From: Vespula vulgaris
Taxonomy: Eukaryota; Arthropoda; Insecta; Hymenoptera; Vespidae
Length of the DNA stretch: 64,000 nucleotides
Assembly (NCBI RefSeq): GCF_905475345.1
Contig: NC_066588.1
Location: 6,048,501 to 6,112,500, forward strand
Direction of reading: 5' to 3'
The notes below the pieces were generated by a model. It was not told the origin of the DNA and searched no databases. It saw only the letters and a program-made list of their open reading frames with translations. Of this stretch, positions 57,240-64,000 are shown in pieces. Numbering within the stretch: position 1 is the first letter of the stretch; every line of letters starts with the position of its first letter. Both the position numbers and the translations under genes were made by a program.

Positions 57240-58345
57240 CTTTCAGTAAAATTTCAATTTTACCATATTGTCGCTCAAAATGCTCTTATAGTGATGGATG
57301 TAGAGATGTAGATTTAAAAAACTGAAACGACGTAACATTCTGTTTCCAGTTTCACATTGTCACGCGTACGTTAGTAGGATTATTTCATATTTTATACATT
57401 TTTAATATCAATGTCGAGTCATTAACTTTTCGCTTTCTTCTTTTTTGAATATCAATATAATTTATAAATTTACGTTTATAAAATCAAGTTTTATACTAAA
57501 GTCAAGTAAAAAATTTTTCACTTTCTTCCTTCTTAAAATTCAATTAAATTTCTAATTTTATTCTTATAAAATCAAGTTCTATATTAAAGTCATAGCTATG
57601 AAACGTATAAGGCAATTGTGGGGTCCACTGAAAGTGCATTGAACCTGAAAAGATGCACATGAAGCTGAAACGAGCACACCAGGAAATGTGCCAAGGTCCC
57701 ACTTTGCCTCGCATAAGCGAGTAGGATTATTTGATATTTTGCATTTTTATTATTAAAGTCAAGTCCCATACATTTTTTACTTCTTCCTTTTTTTTAAATT
57801 AAATTAAATTCGTACTTTTATCTTTCATAAATAGGATATTTTTTAATCCTATAAAATTAAGTTCCATGAAAGTCATAGTCACGAAACGTATAAAATATGG
57901 CAATTGTGGGGACTACTAAAACACTACTGAATAAAGGTGCACACGCAGCTAAAACAAGCATACTGGGATGTGTGCCAAGTTCTTCCATTCCCACTCGTTA
58001 CGGGAAAAGAATTTTTGTTTAGATTAAAATCAAGAACTTTTCATTTTCTTTTACTTTTTTAAAATTAAATTAAATTAAATTGAGAATTTTATCTTTCGTA
58101 AGTAATACACACATACACACGCATGTATATTTATTTATTTTCTTTATTTCCTTTCTTCTCCACAAAATCAAGTGCTATTATAGCCATTTTATTAGAACTT
58201 TTTCAAATCACGAAACGAATAATAACAATTGTATAAAATACTAAAATCTCACTGAGTAAAGATTCAAAAGGTTGAACAAGCATATTATGATGTATGCTAT
58301 GTTTTTCATTTGCACCGTGTTACGGTAAACAATCAGGAAATAAAA
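57240..58345 (+). repeat. Four-copy degenerate array of a two-hairpin unit
   Basis: Copies are anchored by CTGAAACGA or variants at 57322, 57665, 57949 and 58272 (spacings 343, 284 and 323 bp). Each copy carries two small hairpins in the same order. Copy 1: AACA/TGTT and ACG/CGT. Copy 2: GCACA/TGTGC (57674, 57687) and CTCGC/GCGAG (57708, 57717). Copy 3: GCATAC/GTGTGC (57958, 57970) and CTCG/CGGG (57994, 58001). Copy 4: GCATA/TATGC (58280, 58293) and ACCG/CGGT (58314, 58323). The hinge is 16-18 nt in all four. Pairing persists although the bases differ, which suggests RNA structure on the plus strand. AT-rich linkers (AATTAAATTAAAT-type) separate the copies. Confidence 0.7.
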
Positions 58346-58811
58346 ATTATTTGTTTTCAAGACGGCTAATTTAATATAAATACTAGTAGAGTTTTTATAT
58401 CAAGATTATTTTCGAACGATGATGTACTCTGAAAAAGTTGCTAGAATCTTATAAAAATTTTATATTTTCATTCCTTTTATAAGTAAACTTTTCGATTAAA
58501 TTTTACATAACTTGCATAGAAAACAAGAAGGTTTAAATTTTTCAAAAAATCAAGCAGATTTTATTCTGAGGCATTCTTCTAATCAACTTTCAAATGTTTT
58601 CCATAATATCATGGATCGAAGAAAAATAATTAAGATCGAATACTATCATGAAAAGAAAACTTGTGAATTAGATTTTAATATAGAAAAACATAAAAATCTT
58701 TCAATTACGTGAAATGTAGAATGCTCCTTTTCTACTTTTCGATTAGATAAATAGATTTTGCGATACTATAGATTTAAAATCAACTACCTCGAACAGACAC
58801 CGGTTTACTTT
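58346..58811. other. AT-rich spacer
   Basis: A 66-codon frame (58512-58712) is Lys/Asn/Ile-rich, as expected of AT-rich DNA. Not called. Confidence 0.45.
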
Positions 58812-58960
58812 CGTACTTACGTACTTAATAGGATAGATTTTAGATTAAAGTCATCGTCAGGCCATGGGTCTCCAAAAGCAGCAACCTCCACGTGGTGAGA
58901 CCTGGGTCGGTATTACTTACGATATTCAAATCTAAATTTAGATTGTATAACGTAAGTACT
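58812..58960. repeat. Nested inverted-repeat element with G+C-rich core
   Basis: AT-rich arms (58812-58856 against 58921-58960, e.g. AGATTTTAGATTAAA facing TCTAAATTTAGATT, and GTACTTAC facing GTAAGTAC) enclose a compact G+C-rich core. There GGTCTC (58867-58872) pairs with GAGACC (58897-58902), and CCACGTGG lies between. The core stands out sharply from its flanks. Possible small structured RNA or end of a decayed mobile element; no known class is identified. Confidence 0.5.
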
Positions 58961-59839
58961 ATCGGGCAAATGGCTGCATATTTCAACTGCTTTCCAAAAT
59001 CTTTTCTTTCTAATTCTATTTAAACATTAAATTTACATTTTACATTTTAATTATACTTTGATGAAAAAAAAAGAAAAAACAGAGTGTATATAGTAAGATT
59101 ATTAGATATAGTAAGATAATTTCTTAGACAAACGCATGAAATTACGCCTACCGTTTTGTACCGACAATTTATCGTTCAGAAAAGAAAGAGAAAGCACTTT
59201 CATAAAGGATCATTACAATTCTCATTGCTAATGTTTGGATACCCTATGTAGAATTCATACCTTGGCAAATTGCAAGGTTGAACGACGAGGCTATTCTATC
59301 TCCAACACTCCTCTTCTAACCCTCCTCCGTTCACCCTAATCCTTTGAATTCGTTCCATCATAGCCTCTAACTTCTACTTGACCTTCACCTCATTTTATCA
59401 ATTATCGAAAAGTACCGTTTTCATCGATTTCTCATTTCCTTATCCATTCAACTCTATAAACGATTATAATTTCATACGGAAAAAAAAATCGTCTTAATAA
59501 AAATCAAGTATATTGAAACATCTCTATCGATCGTATCTAGAAAAGCATCGTCGACGTACCGATTTCAATTAGTTCAATTTAATGTAATTACAATCGATTT
59601 TTGAGCTAGGATTGATATCAAATAACGAACGTCGAACGAGAACTTATAAATCGATTAAGCTCTTCCAACGTCGACTGGCAATAGTTTGTAATATTAATAA
59701 ATAGTTCGTTAACGAAGCACGTTGATTAACGTTGATTTTCGAGATTTCAAAAAAAAAAAGAACGTTTCCATGGCGATTAGTTTTCTCTCTTGATTCACTT
59801 CCTTGTCCTCGTCCACGATTCCCATTTCCGATTGCAGAG
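58961..59839. other. Intron-like AT-rich sequence
   Basis: No repeats or frames of note. Ends in a pyrimidine-rich acceptor (CCCATTTCCGATTGCAG, AG at 59838-59839). Confidence 0.45.
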
Positions 59840-60668
59840 GATCCATCTTCGTCATAGTCGTCGATGCATATCGAGGATCCACGCACGTGCGCGTGCGTGC
59901 TCGTGCGCGACCACCATGCGTAACGAGAAGCAGAGCGATAAGCCCAGCTACGCGGCTCGCATGGAATTACTCGGTAAACTCACGTCTCCCGTTCGAGCCA
60001 GCCACCAGTCAATTTCGTCGCTAGCTTTTGCCTATTCGTGCCTGACGTGAAAATCTTCCTACGACATTCTGAAATTTATGTATGTATATATATGTATATA
60101 TATATTAGAAGAAGGTGCATTTGAATTTCCCACCAAATTTCAGGTCCGATAATTCGAATAATATCGTACTCGTTTATACATTATCTACGATTATTTGATA
60201 TTTTTATTTATTCGCGAAAACAAGTTTTTTATTATTATTAATTTTCACAAGTGAATATTTTTAATCGAGTGTTAAGTGTGAGCCGTTTAAACAAAAAATC
60301 ACGACATTGAAAAAGGATATGTATTGTTAAAATATGCTTGTAAGGAAGTAGAATATAAATGTTTAATAGATTTTTTTCAAGTATTTAATCGTACAATAGG
60401 TGGTCTAGCTGAGAGTGTTCATCGATTTTCTCGAATTTTTCGAACGCGTCATAGCACCGTCCACTCACCTACCGATAACACTATTTTATCCCATTTGTTT
60501 CCTTCCGGCCAACCGGTATTTCTTTATTTCTTCTCTCCCTTGATAATTCGTTCTCCAAATTGCGCTCCATTTCGCGTATACGTCGAATCATTAGCCACGG
60601 TTAACGCGAAATGGCTCGAGAGTTTACGAGCGCGTTTTTACGCGCGATCGCACCGTGAAAACTTATAA
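59840..60668 (+). CDS. Two-exon candidate gene, 114 codons, unknown protein
   Basis: Exon at 59840-59973: good acceptor, then an ATG at 59916 in an ideal context (CGACCACCATG). Codons are G/C-ending (MRNEKQSDKPSYAARMELL), and the exon stops at a donor G/GTAAAC (59974) in phase 1. Second exon at 60382-60668: acceptor TTTTTTTCAAG, entered in the phase the first exon leaves, so the frame continues (VFNRTIGGLAESVHRF...) to TAA at 60666. Residues 54-76 are hydrophobic (ILSHLF...VFLYFFSPLII), a possible membrane segment; the C-terminus is basic. Upstream of the ATG the frame stays open to the acceptor with no other ATG. Two AATAAA words follow. The unspliced frame would add GKLTSPVRASHQ... to a stop at 60048. 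No family recognised; the matching phase has a one-in-three chance by itself. Confidence 0.4.
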
Positions 60669-60734
60669 CGATACTGTAATTTATCGACCATGCATTCGTC
60701 CTTGATTTTATGGTAACGAGTGAAAGAAAAAGAG

Positions 60735-60761
60735 AATAAAAGAAATTTTGCATTGAATAAA
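60735..60761 (+). terminator. Two poly(A) signals
   Basis: AATAAA at 60735-60740 and 60756-60761, about 70-95 bp after the stop of the two-exon model, a normal distance for a short insect 3'UTR. Confidence 0.35.
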
Positions 60762-60768
60762 AGATAGT

Positions 60769-61435
60769 TCTAGTTTCCTTATTAAGATTAGATTTAATCC
60801 GAATCCAAACACTTGGTTTTTCTATTCGAGGTAATAAAAGTAAAATTTTGGAATTGTAAAATCTTCGTTACTAAATCCTTACGAAGAATATTCTGTAATA
60901 ATAATCGATCGAAAATACAAGCATTTTATGTTTCGTTCCGATCAGATTATACCGTACTGGTAGACTACTTGATAGAACGAGTTCGTTTACAGTACGAACG
61001 AACAGTCGGAACAACGTTCGATTCTATCACAAGTTCTCCGAAGCGACTGCTCGTCATATTCCTGAAAAACATATGTTATGTGGTAGGAGATACGATATAT
61101 TTTCTGCCGACGGAAGTATCTCGCAAAATGGAAATATTTGTTTGACCTGAATGCCGATAGCGATAGAAAATCTCGTCATTCATTTTCCATACAATTTCGT
61201 TACTTTCCCGTCATTCGATTATACGTTCTCAAAAATACTACATTTTTCTTTTCTGTTCCTTTAAAAAAAAAGGAAAAAAAAAGATGAAGAAGTAAAAAAA
61301 ATACCAACGACGATAAGAAATAATATTGTTGAAATAATCGTTATTATTACGTATATCTTGGAGAATAAAGTTTGATAGACCGTTTGGAAGGAATAAGATA
61401 ATTTTCATCGCACGCACAACACGATACATCGCTCG
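60769..61435. other. No firm gene
   Basis: A 110-codon plus frame at 60813-61145 begins at TTG rather than ATG and has no supporting signals. 61240-61300 is A/T-rich. Confidence 0.4.
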
Positions 61436-61570
61436 TTACGCGTGATATATCGCTTCGTGGTAGTTCCTCTCTATATACAACGTGTCTTCGTTACATACCC
61501 GTTCGTATCTCTCGCCACGTTTTGCGATACCGCATTCCATTACGCGAATTTTCAAAATAACGTCAATCAT
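61436..61570 (-). CDS. Candidate minus-strand small ORF, 44 codons
   Basis: From ATG at 61570 the minus frame reads MIDVILKIRVMECGIAKRGE and continues acidic and aromatic (ERVCNEDTLYIERNYHEAIY) to a TAA. Composition is balanced and repeat-free. The frame is open further upstream to about 61633 but there becomes an oligo-Lys run from an A15 tract. Start context AAGATGA has A at -3. It is convergent with the plus-strand gene model ending near 60.78 kb. It could be a terminal exon or chance. Confidence 0.22.
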   Translation of the reverse strand: MIDVILKIRVMECGIAKRGERYERVCNEDTLYIERNYHEAIYHA

Positions 61571-62532
61571 CTTCGTTAAATGTCCCGTTCGCTGGCCTCT
61601 TTTTTCTACATTTTTTTTTTTTTTTTTGATCACAGTATCGTCAAACTTTTCATTCGCGAACGTCCACGAAATACGAGCTTTTTGATAAGCTCGTTAGTAC
61701 GAGATATATAACGCTATAGATCGTGAACATTTACGATATGAGAAACATATGTAGGTAGATATTACAGGTAGAGGAAAACTTAAATGAAATGGTACACCTA
61801 CGTGAAATGAGATCAAGCGCTTATTTTATGTCAAAAATGATTTGAAGTTTGTTGATACGTTTCATAAATTTCCTTCGCACCACTTATTTTCTAAGTTAAC
61901 GAATGTTTGAATAAATAATTTTGTTGTTGATTAGAAAATTTATTTTATAAACGTTTCGAATTAAAAGAGATATTGTAAAAATAAAAAAGAAAAAGGAAAA
62001 ATATTAGAACCAACGAATATCACATGATTCTCGTGACGACTTCCGAAAGATCGCGATAGTAAATTTGAGTTCGCCTATATGCTAATATTAAAGTTAGGAT
62101 ATGCATAACTTCCACCAAGGTGTATATCACCCTCGGAAAGGAGCATCGCGTACGACGAGGTCGAGTAAATCAAGTCGAACGAGCATAGACCTATTTTGAA
62201 TTTGCGTGCAAGGGGACCGTTATGCATTTAGCTACTACGAGTAAATGGAAATGCTTAAACGTCCTCGTTGCGCGTTATATTTCTGAGCACGAAAAGATTC
62301 GCGATTTATTTTTCAGTTAGGTTCATTATCGTCTATCAATGGAGGGTTGTTATTCCTTTTAACGAGCAATCTTGATATATTTTTTTATTTTTTTCAACGT
62401 TACAATATTACAAAGGCGTTGCGATGTCCACCAGCAAGTAACTCGAATAAAAGTTAATCAAAATAATGGAATACTCGTTAAATTTCCACGAGTTTGACGA
62501 TTCTAGACAGTGTTACTCCTCTTTCTCTTTCT
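61571..62532. other. No gene seen
   Basis: AT-rich, repeat-free sequence with a T17-type homopolymer at about 61611-61627. Confidence 0.5.
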
Positions 62533-62796
62533 TTGCCTCTCTCTCTCTTTCTCTCTTTCTCTCTCTCTCTCTCTTTCCTTAGGAATCCAGAGTTTATGTT
62601 TACTCTAACTTCGCCAAAGAATGTATTAAGTGTGTACTATCCGTCTCGAGAGTTTTACAGTTAGCATGAACGAGCATTATGAGTGCCGAAGTATTCTGAT
62701 TAAAGGAAAATCCAGGATACCGACTGTAAACAACAAATACTTGAAAAGATCGCGATGAAAATTGCATTCTATGGAGAATCATCTCTCTCAATCTCT

Positions 62797-62850
<54 letters not shown>

Positions 62851-62910
62851 CCTCTCTTTCTCTATCTCTATCTATCCAACTCGTTCTCTCTCTTTCTCTT
62901 TCTTTCTCTA
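62533..62910. repeat. (CT)n tracts with unique spacer
   Basis: CT-rich tracts at 62533-62577, 62797-62846 and 62850-62908. A minus-strand frame at 62600-62791 lies between them and is not supported. Dinucleotide tracts return here after about 7.7 kb without any. Confidence 0.85.
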
Positions 62911-63623
62911 AGAGACTAAGAGACTGTAGCTTTACTTGTCTCCCACTTAGCGAACATGTTTAAAGATTAGAATCAACGTCCCAACAATCTCTCTATCACT
63001 TTGACCAAGCCACGATAATCGAAGCTAACATAAGTTCGAAAGGAACTACACGTTCCCTTTTACTTCGGTTTTGACGCTAGTAGTCTACCATAGCGTTGGC
63101 AAGACCGCGAGCCAACTTTGAATACGTATATAGCAAAAGTTCGAAACTCGTAAGATGTCAGAAACTTTCAAAGATAATACAACAAGACGCAAATGCACTC
63201 TGGCAGCCTCGTCAGCAGCGAGGCAAGCAACTTTCCCAATTTGCTATCCATGACTGCGACTGCAGATTCTAACTCAGTCCTTTAAATATTCATCAAATTG
63301 TCCAAACACATATATCTACTAGAAACACATTGCATTATTATTATTATTATTATAATACCGATAATATCGATCCAATTTCGTCGAAAAATATCTCTACCAT
63401 AGAAAATATAAACAAAAGTATGATACATATATAAAACGTGCTATATTCCTGAAACTCTTCATTATTCCAAACGTTAATTATTCGACTGTATTATTGTTAC
63501 TACTCGCGTAACGTTTTAAATCCTTTTCGAAAAGCATAATCGTACTAACCGGCCGAATAAAAGCTGGAAGACAAGAGAAAAAATATAAAAGAAAATACAT
63601 GTATTAATTTAATATACTACACT
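62911..63623. other. No firm gene; CpG-richer patch 63000-63260
   Basis: A 32-codon frame at 63155 (MSETFKDNTTRRKC...) has good start context but no further support. GCCTCG/CGAGGC arms (63209-63227) form a small hairpin inside it. Otherwise AT-rich. Confidence 0.35.
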
Positions 63624-63732
63624 GTTGAACGAACGAACGAACGAACGAACGAATGGACGAACGAACGAACGAACGAACGAACGAACGAACGAACGAACGA
63701 ACGAACGAACGAACGAACGAACGAACGAACGG
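63624..63732. repeat. (ACGA)n tetranucleotide array, about 105 bp
   Basis: Nearly pure ACGA units with one GGA interruption at about 63653. The minus-strand SFVR-repeat frame at 63617 is its translation. Confidence 0.97.
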
Positions 63733-64000
63733 TACTATTAACGAGAGTACCAAAGGAGATAAAGGGCTTAAGAATAATAACACTTTCGAGAGCCCACATG
63801 AAACACATATTTGAAAACGTGGTAATCGTTTGAAACATTTTACGAAGTAAGAAAGAAATAAAAAGAAAAAAAAAACAGAACAAATGTTAAATCGCTTCTA
63901 TGAAAGCCGAAAAAAGAAAAGAGAAAGAGAAAATATATATGAAAAGTCATAAATAGATCTCCAAGTATTCACGACTCGCATCACTTACAGCAAATATATC
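63733..64000. other. Right edge, nothing seen
   Basis: AT-rich unique sequence with an A-rich patch at 63850-63880. Confidence 0.5.

Noticed and set aside
60324..60381. Extension of the terminal exon frame upstream to a TTG start
   Set aside because: No ATG. The open stretch is better explained as intron before the acceptor at 60381.
63617..63883. Minus-strand frame with SFVR repeats
   Set aside because: Direct translation of the (ACGA)n array.

Overview
The window looks like one stretch of an AT-rich insect nuclear genome, most likely Hymenoptera. The grounds are AT-rich DNA that is not short of CpG (TCGA and CGAA words are everywhere), very dense (GA)n, (TA)n, (ACG)n and (ACGA)n microsatellites, consensus GT-AG splice signals, TCAGT-type initiators, and no operon-like gene packing. 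The order is an inference from composition; no gene here fixes the species. I recognised no protein family with confidence, so gene symbols are empty and most CDS calls are low-confidence exon or small-ORF candidates. Most long open frames in the window are translations of microsatellites.

Layout. From 0 to about 43 kb the sequence is intergenic or intronic, broken every 0.5-2 kb by simple repeats. Between the repeats lie short islands richer in G+C that hold exon-like frames: a 48-codon frame at 248-394, possible microexons near 3.0 and 5.3 kb, a long frame at 14.0 kb, an 85-codon frame at 18.0 kb, a signal-peptide-like first exon at 18.72 kb, minus-strand exon candidates at 28.7 and 29.4 kb, and paired frames at 42.4-43.0 kb. 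Several short perfect hairpins (7.08, 10.98, 28.45, 36.30, 50.37, 53.60 kb) and two heat-shock-like promoters (16.9 and 49.5 kb) also lie outside repeats.

From about 44 to 62.5 kb the character changes. Dinucleotide repeats persist to about 54.9 kb and are then almost absent until 62.5 kb. Three separate degenerate tandem arrays with a period near 300 bp appear (44.03-45.35, 54.94-55.86 and 57.24-58.35 kb). Plausible genes in this half are a 123-codon membrane or secreted protein frame at 47.93 kb with a poly(A) signal, and a spliced plus-strand gene model. That model has a TCAGT-rich promoter and 5'UTR exon near 56.2-56.46 kb, a start exon at 59.84-59.97 kb with an ideal start context, and a terminal exon at 60.38-60.67 kb followed by two AATAAA signals. 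The 51.3-52.6 kb segment is CpG-rich and may be another gene start.

The most unusual structure is the 57.24-58.35 kb array. In all four diverged copies, two small hairpins recur at the same place with a 16-18 nt hinge, and several base pairs change in a compensatory way between copies. It would lie in the first large intron of the gene model above. No tRNA, rRNA, CRISPR array or recognisable intact transposon was seen.
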